The notes: generated by a model from the sequence alone, not told the origin. Shown: positions 11,089 to 26,261, numbered from the stretch's first letter. The stretch: 64,000 bases of DNA from Tupaia tana (GCA_026018925.1 JAKSZU010000011.1:40722641-40786640), one strand, 5' to 3'. Program-made: numbers and translations.

Positions 11089-11324
11089 GAGAGATTTTTG
11101 CTATAGGGCACATGTGCTCACCAGAGAAACAGAATGTGAGAAATCAACCCCCTCCCAGGGGGATGGCCACACTGCAATCCCTTCTCCTCCATTCTTCTCT
11201 CAGGATTTTTGGGCATGGACACACATGCACCCAGTATGAGTTTTAAGTAGCCAGGTCAGGGATTCAAACCACGGTTGACTATGTGGGAGTCCAGAGACAT
11301 AACCATTCTGCTACCAGCTGGTCC
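11089..11324 (-). repeat. tRNA-related SINE, S1 (diverged)
   Basis: 'gagatttttgctatagggca' through 'ctaccagctggtcc'. Flanked by ttattttaga / ttattttaat as a probable TSD. Confidence 0.88.
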
Positions 11325-15050
<3,726 letters not shown>

Positions 15051-15054
15051 GAGC

Positions 15055-15205
15055 ATCAGGGCTTTAGAGTGAAAGGACCTGAATTTGTAACTCCTGCTTT
15101 GATATATACTATGTGATCTTGGGATGTTACTTGATATTTCTAAAGCACAGTTCAGATATTTCTCAAGGTTACTTCTTAAATTAAGTAGAATTCAAGGTAC
15201 GAGGA
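15055..15205 (+). repeat. MIR-like fragment
   Basis: 'catcagggctttagagtgaa', 'tactatgtgatcttgggatg' and 'acttgatatttctaaagcac' follow the MIR order. Confidence 0.55.
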
Positions 15206-16401
15206 GCCTAAAAGTAATCAATGGCTGATAAACAGCAAAGATAGAGTAGGAAATTTGGATAACATGAGCAAAGACCCCAAGGCATGTCAGGGCAATGCGT
15301 GTTGGTGAAGCTGCACATAGATTTCACTAGCATCTTATCTGTGATCTATTAGTAATGGCTGCATGGACAATGAGGTTGAGTAGGAGTATGAATCTCTTCC
15401 TATATCTGTAGGGGAAAAAATGCTAGGATTGCTTAGGAATGTCTGCTAAAGACATTGAGTTGGAAAGCTGTCAGAAGTTGCAGTCCTGAACTAGAATGTA
15501 ACAGAACAATGATGAAAGCAGGGCGCGTACAATTTGAGAGTAACTCAGGATGCCAGGCTGAATTCAAGAATATTCAAAATGAGATCAACTCTTATAATAT
15601 ATAGGTTGTTTTAAGATTTGTAATTATTTTATCTGTTGACTTATTTGTTCCTTTATTTGTTTGTTGTTATTTATTTTTCTCCCCACTAGGCTATCACTAC
15701 GCAGTTTCAAAGTAGAAATATCTGTTACATGAATGAGTGAAAAAATATAGATGGTTCCTAGGCTATAATCTTTACATTGTAGAATTCCTTAGTGTCACTC
15801 ATTTCTTCAGTATATAATAAGGCTGTTTTGTAACTTGTACCTTAACTACAATTTTGATATAAATGAATAGCTCCAAAATCCTTAAGGGAAACATTTGATC
15901 TCTCATGTATTAATTTTCCTAGACCTGCCCCATACCACAGGTTTCATGTGCTCCAAAGAGTCTGCATTTTAAAAGTACCCAGGAGAGTCTGACGTTAGGT
16001 TTATGAAGCACTCCCTCAATAGCACATTAGTAAGTGTTCTCAATAAAGAAAGCATTCAATGAAGAAAGCATTTAAACAGAGTTGCAAATAGGACATAATT
16101 TGGAACATGGTCAAAATATTTGTGTTTGAGTCCTTTCCCAAATCAACTAAATCAGAGTCTCAAGGGATGAGATCCAGGTATGTGAATTCATAAAACTTCT
16201 GCCAAGAGATTTTGGTTAGTTACCTCTATGCCAATTATCACCCAAATTATCCTAGTTTTCTAAACAATGAGGACTTGATCAATAGAACCATATGGCACAT
16301 AAACTGGAGGGAGGGTCTTCACTGGCTACTGTTTCCTTGAAATGGCAAGGCCGGGTGCTGTCTGGACCAATGGTACTTGGAAACAACTTCCCAAGCAGAG
16401 T
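15206..16401. other. Intronic sequence, nothing firmly recognised
   Basis: Mostly unique. T-rich words lie at 15600-15690. Confidence 0.4.
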
Positions 16402-16402
16402 A

Positions 16403-16440
<38 letters not shown>
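16403..16440. repeat. (CA)19 microsatellite
   Basis: An uninterrupted CA repeat of about 38 bases. Confidence 0.97.
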
Positions 16441-16443
<3 letters not shown>

Positions 16444-16627
16444 TCTAAGACAGAATTGAGCATTAGCCTCAATATAAGTACAGTTTTATCTTCCCCTTGC
16501 AGAGTACATTGGTTTTATTATTTCTAACCAAGACCCTCCATACGAGTGGACTACAGATAAATTAGTATGAATTTAGGTGCAAGAGATCAGAATTTGGAGG
16601 CTCTCAAACAATGTCATATGGAATATA

Positions 16628-16711
16628 TTAAGTTGTTGGGAAAGTCATGATGTATTTTTCTATGTTTTTCTATACAAAAAAAAATGCATCATGACTTCCC
16701 CAATAACCCAA
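16628..16711. mobile_element. Palindromic mariner-type MITE (84 bp)
   Basis: The left arm, ttaagttgttgggaaagtca, matches the reverse complement of the right arm, ttgggttattggggaagtca, with few changes. A TA lies on the left, and the right flank TG may be a mutated TA. Size and layout resemble MADE1, but the arm sequence differs. Non-coding. Confidence 0.75.
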
Positions 16712-17224
16712 TGGTTGCATAGGCGATTGGTCCTTGAGATATTTGATGGACTCCAGTAAGCAAGAATAAATTGGCATCTTCTATGTTGCATGAAGAAAGA
16801 GACCTAGGGCCAATGGGTAGCAGCTACAGAAAGATGGGAGTTCAACTAAATATAAGTCCTAACAATGAAGTCTGTCCACTAATGTAATGAGTTTGCCTTT
16901 GAAAAACACTGAATTCCTATTGCTGGAATGATTAAGCCTCAAACAGAATTTGGAGACTTCATAAAAGTGACACACATCCTAAAAAGGGGAGGGACTGTTC
17001 ACTTTAATGCACCTTCTAATGTGGAAATCCTACATAATCTATAATTTCCCTATAGAAATTTCCTCCAGTGGGATTCCACGGAGGGTCACCCTCGGTAAAA
17101 GTAAATATATCTCACACTGTAGGTTAATTTTTTATTTTGTGCCATCTTCAAAGTCAGCTTTGGTCTCTATTTTTGGCTATCCTTTGAGAGGACCCAAGTA
17201 GACACTTGTAGTAACAAAGCATGT

Positions 17225-17420
17225 GTTTATTTTGTTGACAGTGAATAATCACACTGCCATCTGCCCCATCTATCATTGCTGATCGTGATAAGTCAATTAA
17301 TGCCGGGCATTTTCCTTGGCACGGTGCAACAGTCGTTATCTGAAGAGCTGTAGATTAATTGCAGTCTTGTCTAGTGAGGTTATTGTAATTGATGGTAATC
17401 ATTTGCTTTGTTTTATAAAG
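17225..17420. other. Candidate conserved noncoding element rich in TAATT motifs
   Basis: Unique sequence with gtcaattaatgc, tagattaattgcag and tgtaattgatggtaatc, all homeodomain-type words in 130 bp. No repeat or ORF. Confidence 0.45.
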
Positions 17421-18222
17421 CTGCAAGGATGTATGACACAGTCAGCAACTGCATTTTTATAAAAATTATTCATGTCCTACACAGAGAACTCCTGGATGCC
17501 TTGTTGGGGGTGGTGATAAATGAGCATATTCAGGAATTCAAATGTCTCAATTTTTTTAAGAAGGGAAAATTAACTGTTTTTAATAAGTAAGACCCTTAGC
17601 TTGCTAATCATGCCTAAGTGGTTAGATTAATGTCCAGTATAGAGTATTTATGAAAAGAAACAAATACAGTAGCCAGGCAAAACATAATATTCGAAAAGAA
17701 TCAGGCCTGTGGATTAAGTTTCAGTCCTGAGGCTAGACAAAGACTCTTATTTGGGGAAAATTAGACAACGTCATTTTAAAAACCTGTTTGACATTCTTTT
17801 CAAAGAGGTAAAGGGGTGCACTGAGAATTCTACCAGTCTCTTCACAGGGTGTCAAAGGCCAGACCCTCCTGTGAATTATGTCCACGTTCACACAGCTATC
17901 GCGCTTTTGCTGTGTGCTGGGCTTAAGCGCCACAGGAGTCAGAGCCCAGTTTCCACCCAAAGAAGGATAAAGTCTAGGGAGTGCCGTGTGTATTGATACC
18001 ACAACATGATGTGGATTATATTCGCGCTTACTCTGAAAAGGGATTATGAAATAGGCCTCTCCAGAGCATATGAAGGAGAGAATGGGTGGACAGCTGTGCA
18101 GCCTCCTGCCCTTGCCTTGCTCTCCGAAGGTGGGGTAGAAACGCGTTGTCCTTCCTAGATCTTCGCCTCCGGAGCCTCTCACTCTGCTCAAAACACCTTA
18201 CGGGGAGGGAAAGTCCATAGTT
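17421..18222. other. Intronic sequence; 17870-18200 is comparatively CpG-containing
   Basis: Unique. CpGs occur in ctatcgcgc, ttaagcgcc, attcgcgc and aaacgcgtt. The 152-codon minus-strand frame here shows no family I know. Confidence 0.4.
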
Positions 18223-18236
18223 GTTGCTATGGCAAT
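18223..18236 (+). promoter_or_regulatory. X-box-like (RFX) motif
   Basis: GTTGCTATGGCAAT is close to the RFX consensus GTTRCCNNGGYAAC, missing at two positions. It lies in unique sequence. Confidence 0.35.
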
Positions 18237-18903
18237 GTAGATACGATTAATTTGTTTCGTTAAAAGGGGGGGGAATAAAGGTTGGATATAAAACATGGTT
18301 TTCTTTTTCTTCTTTGTTTCCTTTTTCCTGTAGCTCCGAATCAGAAAAGAGTAAACAATGGTCTCAGAACCAACAACTGAGACTAAGCAACAGAAAACGC
18401 AGGCCTTGTCTTCTTCCAGGCATCAATGATTTGCATCCTTGAGAGATTGGCTTCGCTAAAGCAACACAAATTTGTAGGAATAAGCAACTAACACCCAATT
18501 GTCCTGAAGTGTGCTAGGATGCGAGAAGTGCTGAGGAGCACAGAACTGAGAACCAGGGCCCCAGTAGGCGTCCAAGGGCTTGGGAGGAGTGCTCAGGGTA
18601 TCTAATTAGCACTTTGCTGGGAGCCTGGGACCTCCTGGTAGAGATGCCCTGTTGGCACATTGCAGATTGAGAGGAAATGAGAATTGAGATGTTTAAGAAT
18701 AACAGGCTCCCGGGTAATACACGTGGAAGTGCTGCTCCTGTGCCCCGATAAAGCTCTTACCTCTCTTCTGGGCACAAGCTCTGCCCCCCTACCCTCCTTC
18801 CATCACCTTCTCCTTTATAGCTTTTCAAGCCCCCTTCCCTCCTCCCAGCTAGTCCATGTAGCCTACTCTGGACTTCCAGAGAATCCTGTGTACCCATCTA
18901 TTA

Positions 18904-19117
18904 CAAGGGTCTGCAAGCCACACCCTGGGGCTACATACAGCCCAGAAACTAAGAAGGTTTTGTATTTGTAAAGGTTTGGGGGAGGGGGAGAAGAAGAAGA
19001 AGAAGGGAAAAAAAAAAAAAAAAGAAGTGACAGAGACCATATGTGATCCACCAAAGTCAAAATATTTACTACCTGACTTTATACAAAAAAAAAAAAAAAA
19101 AAAATTTCTGCTGACTT
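18904..19117 (+). mobile_element. Nonautonomous hAT-type element, diverged
   Basis: 'agggtctgcaagcca', 'gtgacagagaccatatg' and 'caaaatatttactacctgac' follow a common 'caggggtcggcaaac' hAT MITE. Two purine/A-rich tracts (18990-19024, 19085-19104) lie inside. Confidence 0.55.
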
Positions 19118-19139
19118 CAATCTATTCTGTTACTTACCC

Positions 19140-19410
19140 CTGTGGATATTGTAACTATTTACTCTCACTTCTATTGGAACCGAAATTCTTTGTTGGTAGG
19201 AATTTTATCTTGATCATCATTGTACTCCCAGCACTTCCTACATTGTCTGGCACATGAGGGAAGTCAATACATGTTTATCGAATGAAGGAGTAAAAGATCT
19301 TGGTAAACCTCTTAAGGATAAGAGCTACTCATCTTTGTTTGCCAAGCACCTAACACAGTGCCCAACGCACAGTGAGTGCTTAAGTGATGTTGTAGAATGA
19401 GTCATTCCAT
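19140..19410 (+). repeat. Two adjacent L2 3'-end fragments
   Basis: First: 'tcattgtactcccagcactt'...'catgtttatcgaatgaagga'. Second: 'gataagagctactcatcttt'...'tgcccaacgcacagtgagtg'. Confidence 0.65.
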
Positions 19411-19905
19411 CACTGAATCAACAACTCAATTAACTGTTCGTGTCCCAGGAACAAAAACCATCTGAGCTTTTCTTCCCTGAAACTCTAAGGTATATTGCAT
19501 TCATTGACTGTAAGGAAATATCAGCTCCGTTGAAATGGAAGATAGAGTGTTTCAATAAAGACTGCCTGGAGCATCAAATTCCATTAGAAACGTGAAAAGA
19601 GGAACAGTGACTTAGTTCACAGTTACCACTAAATTAAGCTCTGGGATTTCTCTGGGAAAGAAGTCTGCCTTGAGAAATTCAAAATGTATTTAGGGGGGCA
19701 CTGACCGACCCCTCTCCTAAACGTGGCAGAGAACACAAAAGGATTGAACAATTAAGTGTCACCCTGGAGGAATTTCAGATCCATTGGAGGGACAAGGCAC
19801 AGACTTAAATCAATTACAACGCAGCACAGTCCAGAGCTCACTCAGCTATACCCATAGCTGCAGAATCTCACAGCTAACCCCTGTAACTCTTTTCATGCTT
19901 TATCA
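19411..19905. other. Intronic sequence, nothing recognised
   Basis: No repeat or coding signal that I can support. Confidence 0.35.
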
Positions 19906-20345
19906 TTTACTTTCATTCATTCCTCCAGTGAACAAACACTGATTGGGTACCTACCCTCTGCTGCAGTGAATAACACAGATAAAAATCTCTACCTATAAGA
20001 TGCTTATAGTCTATTGATAATAAATAATGAATATGATACATGGGTGATTTACATGGTTAGTTAGAATATGAAGAATGCTATGAGGACAGAAATAGAGCAG
20101 AGTAAAGGGAGATCAGGATGAAGAGTGAAATTAGGGAGTTATATGTTTAAATAGAGTAGCTGGGATAGACTTCATTGAGAAGGTAACATTCGCGAGGTTT
20201 CCAGGGGATGTCTAGAGGAAGGACATGCCAGGCAGACGCAATAGCCAGCACAATGGTTTAGAAGGGGGAAGAGAACCATGAGCCTTCAGGAAGAGCAGCA
20301 ACTGTCTGAGCACGGGAGTGAGCGACAAGGCAAGAGCAGAACAGG
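19906..20345 (+). repeat. Old unclassified interspersed repeat
   Basis: It opens 'ttcattcattcctccagtga' and has 'agtgaataacacagataaaa', 'cttcattgagaaggtaacat' and 'ggaaggacatgccaggcaga'. The same word order returns at 55733, 59200 and 62760. I recognise the phrases but cannot name the family. Confidence 0.55.
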
Positions 20346-20479
20346 GGTTGCTGTAAGTCTCCCTCTTTGCGTAAAGTTTGTGTGGACTTTGGCTTTTACT
20401 CTCCATAAATTCCAATGCATGATGACATAAATTCTCCCATTTGATCACTAAACACTAGCTCAGTGAAGATGCTCTTAAC

Positions 20480-20600
20480 ACTATCTCCTTCTTACCTGGG
20501 GCAAGTGGGCCCAAGGTCATCCAGACAATAAATGACCAAAATCAGACTTAACTCAGGTCTTCCTGACTCACAACACTGCTTTATGTCTGCCGAGCTGTAG
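20480..20600 (-). repeat. MIR
   Basis: 'gggcaagtgggcccaaggtc' through 'ctcaggtcttcctgactcac' is the reverse of the MIR core. Confidence 0.6.
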
Positions 20601-21049
20601 TCACAGACCCCAGAGTAGTGATTATTTGCCTACTCTGAGCCCTAGTTCAGTAGGAAAATTGAGACTGTCAGGCCATAGGGCCTGCCTTTAAGGAGCCTAC
20701 AATTAGTAGAGGGTCTTGTCTTCCTTACCAGATGGTTCACTTTCTGCAGTCAGACTAGGTTGTACTTTTTAAATATCTCCCCATACCTATAATAGGCACT
20801 GGAAAGATACTGCTGAACCAAAAGACTGAATTAAAAGACTCAAAGATGCCTGAATTATGCCCAGGACATCATAAATTAAATTACGACTGCCATCTATAGT
20901 CATCATGGCAAACTAAGTTAATGTCAATATTGAAGTTCTACAATTGTTTATGTTAAATTGTTTACAAATCCAAGGTAAGTGAATCCTGAGTAATACCTGG
21001 AGGAGAAATGGGACAACTGAGAGCCGGTGTGCTGGAAAATTCATTTTGA
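20601..21049. other. Intronic sequence, nothing recognised
   Basis: No repeat or coding signal that I can support. Confidence 0.35.
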
Positions 21050-21311
21050 GGGACCAGCAGTTGGCATAATGGCTATGTCACTGGATTCCCATGTAGTCGA
21101 CCATGGTTCAAGTCCCGGACCTGGTGACTTAAACTCATGCCAGGGACGTGTGCATGTGTGCCCAAGATCCTGAGAGGAGAATGGAGAAGGAATTGCAGCA
21201 TGGCCATCCCCCCTGGGGGGTGATTTCTTGCTTTCTGTCTCTCTCTCTCTGTGTCTTTCTGGTGAGCACACATGCCCTGTAGCATAAAACCTCTCCATAA
21301 AAAAAGAAAAG
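21050..21311 (+). repeat. tRNA-related SINE, S1
   Basis: Perfect 15 bp TSD gaaaattcattttga at 21035 and about 21312. Confidence 0.93.
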
Positions 21312-22299
21312 AAAATTCATTTTGATTTCTAGCTACACCCCTGGAATTACTCTTAGAATCAGACTGGGAACTTATCTTTGCTAAGGTAGAAGTCAAAGTT
21401 CCGGATAACAGGAAATAGTTCCATCCAGAGTGAACAAACTGATCTTTACAAGAGGCAACGCAAACAGAGGTCGGGGCATTATGACAATCCCAGCACGGGG
21501 ATATGGACTCTGGTGTACAGATAGGAAGCTTCCGCTTTGGACATTTTTGTAATTTTCTGAGAAAGGACAGCAGAGTCAAGTCAGCAGCTTCCTAAATTGC
21601 CAGTTTTAGGTGGACACAGTGGCATAGCCTAAGAGAGAAGACATTGCATCTGAAAGCAGCCCACTGTGGTCAACTCCTCATCCTGTCAACCTGCATTATA
21701 ACTCCAGCCCAGTCCCACCAGGATGGCATTGTGACAGCCACAATCCTCCTCCACTTGACTCTAATCTCCTCCTTGGCAGTTCATCCAAAGCTGGGAGGGA
21801 GGTGTTATATTACAAAGACAATATGAAAGACAAGCAGATTGGATTACAAAAACAATATTAAAGCCAGGCATTAGCTGGAACTTGATCAGGCTTCAGCCTC
21901 AGAACTGTCACCATGGCAACTATCGCAGTTATCACTTTATAAGTGTTGAATGAGGTCTTCCTTTATTTAGTAACCAATGACACTGCACTTAGAGGGATGA
22001 ATACTCCTCAGAATACTTCCGTGGACTAGCTGTGCTTTTTTAAACTCCTTTCCAAAGCCACAGGAATAAAATCAATTGCAAAAGAAGGCGTTAAGCGAGG
22101 ATGACCTCTTCAATGCCACCATGACCACTGCTAACAGTTCAGGAAAATGCTAGCAGCTCCATGAAAGATCATATCTCCTATTTCAAGATATAGACCTGGA
22201 CTTGGAAAAAGCAAGTCTACTCAAAACTTCCATCTAACGTGATAGTATCAAGCCACAACTCCTACATGTACAAAGAAAAAAAATCAAATGCTAGAAAAA
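21312..22299. other. Mostly unique intronic sequence
   Basis: No repeat recognised. Contains an X-box-like motif at 21907-21920 (listed separately). Confidence 0.4.
21907..21920 (+). promoter_or_regulatory. X-box-like (RFX) motif
   Basis: GTCACCATGGCAAC differs from GTTRCCNNGGYAAC at one position. The surrounding sequence is non-repetitive. Confidence 0.4.
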
Positions 22300-22376
22300 G
22301 GAAGTGCCCTGCCAGAGGTCACTGAGATTTAGTGACAGAAATTAGGACCAGAGCCCAATTGTCCTAATTCTTACTT
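22300..22376 (-). repeat. MIR fragment
   Basis: 'gccagaggtcactgagattt' and 'ggaccagagcccaattgtcc' read as reverse MIR. Confidence 0.45.
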
Positions 22377-22765
22377 TCAGATTTAAAATTTTACACACAA
22401 AATTTAAAATTCTATCAAATCCCAGGATTTAAAAGGTCCTATTAGGTTACGTAGATTAGTCACCCAGAAGAGCAAATATAGCCCAAGAATCAGATTTCCT
22501 GCATTAATGAACAGAGCCTCATCACAAGGGCATTTATAGAGTCAGCCTCAAAATGACATAGACAAATTTGGGGGAAATTATTTTACAATAACCTTGCTCC
22601 CTAAAAAGGCCACCAATCTGAGAATACTCCATAATAACACCTGAGTGAGAGAAACATGGAAACTAAAGATAGGAACTCTAAAACGGAAAGGGTAATACCT
22701 TAAAGATTTTCTTTTTGGTCCTGGTATGAAAAAAATCAATCATATAATTACATTAGGAACCTAAG

Positions 22766-23027
22766 GAGAGCAAGCCCATGGTGTGGTGGTTAAGGTGGCT
22801 GGATTCTTCAAGGCCGACCATGTGGTTGAAGGCCCAGATCCAGAAGCTTGAGAAACACTCTAGAGGTACATGGATGTGTGCCCAAAATCCTGAAAGAAAG
22901 GAGAAATGGAGGAGAGGGGATTGTGGCATGACCATCCCTCACTGGGGAGTGGGGAGTTACTTTTGACTTTCTCCTCTCTCCCTCTGTCTGTCTCTTTTCA
23001 GTGAGTACTCATGTCCTCTGGCAAATT
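22766..23027 (+). repeat. tRNA-related SINE, S3 (old)
   Basis: 'gagagcaagcccatggtgtg', 'gcttgagaaacactc', 'cccaaaatcctgaaagaaag', CT-rich segment, 'tctggcaaatttt'. Confidence 0.8.
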
Positions 23028-23099
23028 TTCCCCTTCCCACAGTCCCCAATAAGCCTCCAGAACAGCTCAGTAATATTAAATACCAGTAATCTACATAAT

Positions 23100-23510
23100 A
23101 ATATTGCAAAATTAAATCACTAGATGCCTAGCCACTCCATGGATGTGCTACTATATAATTCAAAATAAAGCCGTTTAAAACCCCCAGATTCATTTGCCCT
23201 GACATATCGATAAACTTTTGCTGAAACAAAGCTAATCACCTCAATGGTGCCGACTTAATTGCTCGCCAGTTGACAGATAATAAACAGACCTGAGGATTAA
23301 AATATGAACTAATTACTGTACTCAATTCCATTTACTTGATTTCATGTTCCATTAATTTTTTGCATCATTTCTGGTGGAAGCCTTAGATTTATGGTCGCCC
23401 CAAATGAATTATGCCACTTAGTTGCCTGTGGCATGCTCGTGTTCAGAATTGGTTGGAAAGGGAAGAATTCTGGGCAGTAAATATTTAGCCGAAGCAGCCT
23501 AGGATATAGT
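23100..23510. other. Candidate conserved noncoding element
   Basis: Unique sequence with cgacttaattgctcg, gaactaattactg, catatcgataaac and tccattaattttt. No repeat signature and no ORF of note. Confidence 0.42.
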
Positions 23511-23725
23511 AAGTGAAGGTAATTATCAGTCCCCAAATACCAGCCAGAGTCAGCCTCTATAAATCTATCCCCATCTCAGCAGTAAAAGGGCAACACTAGC
23601 ATTACTCTGATGATTATTCATTGAATCTGCTTGTGAGATGCAGACTCTAAGAGCACTGGTGGCCTTGGCCTGGAAGGAGGCAAAAGGGAAGTAGGGAAAA
23701 GAACACTAAAGGGAAAGGTCTTTGC

Positions 23726-23805
23726 CTAAGAGTCAGACATTTGGGCCCCTCAGACAAGGACAAGATTCTGACTTCAGAGATCTGACTTCAAGAACCTTCT
23801 CTATT
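23726..23805 (+). repeat. MIR, 5' part, split by two nested SINEs
   Basis: 'agagtcagacatttgggccc' reads into 'aaccttctctatt', and the MIR resumes at 24330. Confidence 0.5.
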
Positions 23806-24049
23806 GGGACCAGCAGATGGCATAGTGGTTATGTCGCTGGTCTCCCATGTGGCCCACCACGGTTTGGGTTCTGGATCCTGCGGCTCGAAACATGTCAGGC
23901 ACATGTACATCCACGTCCAAAATCCCCAGAGGAGAATGGAGGAGAAGGGATTGCAGCATGGTCATGCCCCCAGGGGTAATTTCTCACTTTCTATCTCTCT
24001 GGCAAGCATATGCACCCTATAGCAAAAATCTCTCTCTTAAAAAAAGTGG
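23806..24049 (+). repeat. tRNA-related SINE, S1 (older copy), host of the next SINE
   Basis: TSD aagaaccttctctat at 23790 and 24330, outside both this SINE and the one in its tail. Confidence 0.9.
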
Positions 24050-24311
24050 GGGAACCAGCAGTTAGCGTAATGGCTATGTCGCTGGACTCCCACGTAGTCG
24101 ACCGCGGTTCGCGTCTCGGACCCGGTGGCTTACAACTCACGCCGGGCGCGTGTGAGTACGTGCCCAAGATCCCGAGAGGAGAATGGAGGAGAAGGGATTG
24201 CGGCGTGACCATCCCCCCTGGGGGGTGATTTCTCGCTTTCTGTCTCTATGTCTCTCTCTGTCTGTCTGGCGAGCGCACGCGCCCTATAGCGAAAAAAAAA
24301 AACCTCTCCAA
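24050..24311 (+). repeat. tRNA-related SINE, S1 (young), inserted in the tail of the previous SINE
   Basis: CpG-rich, near-intact copy (gtcgaccgcggttcgcgtc). Flanked by aaaaaaagtgg on both sides (about 24039 and 24314). The tail is split: A11, then cctctcc, then A12. Confidence 0.93.
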
Positions 24312-24329
24312 AAAAAAAAAAGTGGAAAA

Positions 24330-24475
24330 GAACCTTCTCTATCACTTATTAGTGATGTGATCTTGGAAAAGGCAAAATTGGGTAAAAAACCTACCACTTT
24401 TGAGTCTTTTAAACTGTGAGATGGGTCTAATAATGGGTGTAATAATGTTACAGGGTAATTGCTCAGTATGAAGAA
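24330..24475 (+). repeat. MIR, 3' part
   Basis: 'cttattagtgatgtgatctt', 'ctgtgagatgggtctaataa' and 'cagggtaattgctcagtatg'. Confidence 0.55.
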
Positions 24476-24594
24476 AGCCTTCCCGTGCTAGGGCTTTTTA
24501 AGACATGAAGTGCTGTGCAAGTTGGTAACTAGCCAGCCTAGACATTAGAACTCATCTAGTCTATACCCCTTGCAAATAAGATATTAGAATAATC

Positions 24595-24830
24595 ACAATA
24601 AGCGAATATGACTACTAGCATCAGCTGTAATTTACTACACACATACTATGTCCTAGGCCTGGTGCTCCAAGCCTTATCTCACTCACCCTCCCAAGTAGCT
24701 TTTGAGCTAGCACTCATTAACACCATTTTATATATGAGAAAAACAGACTTGGAGAGGTCAAAGAACCTGTTTGTGGTCACATGGTAGGGATGGGGAGAGT
24801 TAGGATTTGAATTCAGGTCTCTGACTTCAG
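24595..24830 (-). repeat. MIR
   Basis: 'ccattttatatatgagaaaa', 'gaggtcaaagaacctgtttg' and 'tttgaattcaggtctctgac' are the reverse MIR core. Confidence 0.75.
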
Positions 24831-25699
24831 CTATGTCCGGAATGACCTTAGACCAGTCCCCTTACCTCTCTGCCTTTGTCTCTAATTAACTGCTTGATCA
24901 AAGGTAAGTCTATTTTCCCAAATCATAAGTGCCCTAGTCTGTTACCTGACATGATCTTTCCACTCCTCCCAATTCTACGTCAGCCTTGTGAACAGTCTGT
25001 ACTTCTTCTGGCTATAATGTGAGACAAGATCCTATTTCTCTGAGTGGCACAGGCGCGACATGAAATATGACAGCATCACTCTGCAGACTTGCTGAGGACT
25101 GTAGCTTCATTCACCTTCCCCTCCCAGATAGATGGCAATTGGGCAGTTACATACAGATGAACAGTTATATTTTTTCTCTCTTCTTTAAAATATAATAAGC
25201 AAGGTATTGTATATCTGCAAATTTGTGTGTAAACACATTTATTTCCCTGCACAAAGGACAAGAAACTGCATTCCTTGGTCTCGGAGGTAACTTGGGTGAA
25301 TACATTTTCTTACTTTGGATCTATTTGCTGAGCTAGAAATTTCTAGATTCAGCCCTGGAAATGAATCCTGCAGGAGCTATTTGGCAAAAATGAGCTTAGC
25401 CAGGAGGTTTTAAATCACACTCCCAGCCAGGAGAAGGAAGAAGGCCTGGGGGCCATCAGATATCTGCATCAGGACTTAGTGCCCCTGCGCAGTTTTTCAA
25501 AGCAAATAATTGTGTCTGCTGCAGGGAAGACTAATTGTGTGTGGACCCAAACAGCTACCCCAGAACAGCTGCTGTTCCTGTAAGGGCCTCTGTGAGGGTC
25601 AAGCATTCCTGTCCGTGGTGCCTGCCTCTTTAGGGTCGATGTGTTCCCCTGACCCAGGTGAGGAGATGTAACCTACTTGCATGAGTAGCTGTTAATCGT
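24831..25699. other. Mostly unique intronic sequence
   Basis: No clear repeat. 25270-25560 is GC-balanced and non-repetitive. Confidence 0.35.
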
Positions 25700-25850
25700 G
25701 GCAGTGAACAGTAGGGGGGTTATCCACCCTGTATTTGAATCCCAGCTCCATCACTTATCAGCTATGATCTGGGGCAGGTTACATCACTTTTTGTGCCTCA
25801 GTTTTTCATTCATAAGATAAATAGGGATGCCCGTGCTCTAGGGAAGTTCC
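25700..25850 (+). repeat. MIR, 5' part, split by L1
   Basis: 'tatttgaatcccagctccat', 'gggcaggttacatcactttt' and 'gtgcctcagtttttcattca'. Confidence 0.75.
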
Positions 25851-25851
25851 C

Positions 25852-26258
25852 TCAGCTTTATGAGGTATAGTTTACATACAAAAGAATCAACAATTGTAAA
25901 TGTACACTTTGATACATTTTCACAAACACATAGTTGTGTCACATCATCACAATGGTCTAGAACACTGCCATCACACGAAAACCCCTTTGTGTCCCTCTGT
26001 CATCAATCCTCCCACTCCTGACCCCTGGAGACTATTGACCTGTTATCACTATACTTTTGCCATTCTCAGATTTCTGTCAATGGACTTATATAGTATATAG
26101 TCTTTTCTTTCTTTTTTTTAGCTTTATTTTTTAGGGTACCAGATAGTAAAATCAACTTTTGTTCTTTTGGTATACAGTTCTCTGAATTCTAATAGCTGTA
26201 TAGATTCCAATAATCATCATCGCAATCAAGATACAGAATGATTCCACCCTAAAGAATT
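25852..26258 (-). mobile_element. Old L1 3' fragments inserted in a MIR
   Basis: 'tatgaggtatagtttacata', 'acatcatcacaatggtctag' and later 'ttggtatacagttctctgaa', 'atcaagatacagaatgattc': reverse complement of L1M-type 3' DNA, possibly two pieces joined at about 26105. Confidence 0.65.
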
Positions 26259-26261
26259 ATT

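Noticed and set aside
17733-18191. 152-codon minus-strand ORF
   Set aside because: No recognisable domain, no splice context, and it overlaps unique intronic DNA with a mild CpG excess that lengthens chance frames.
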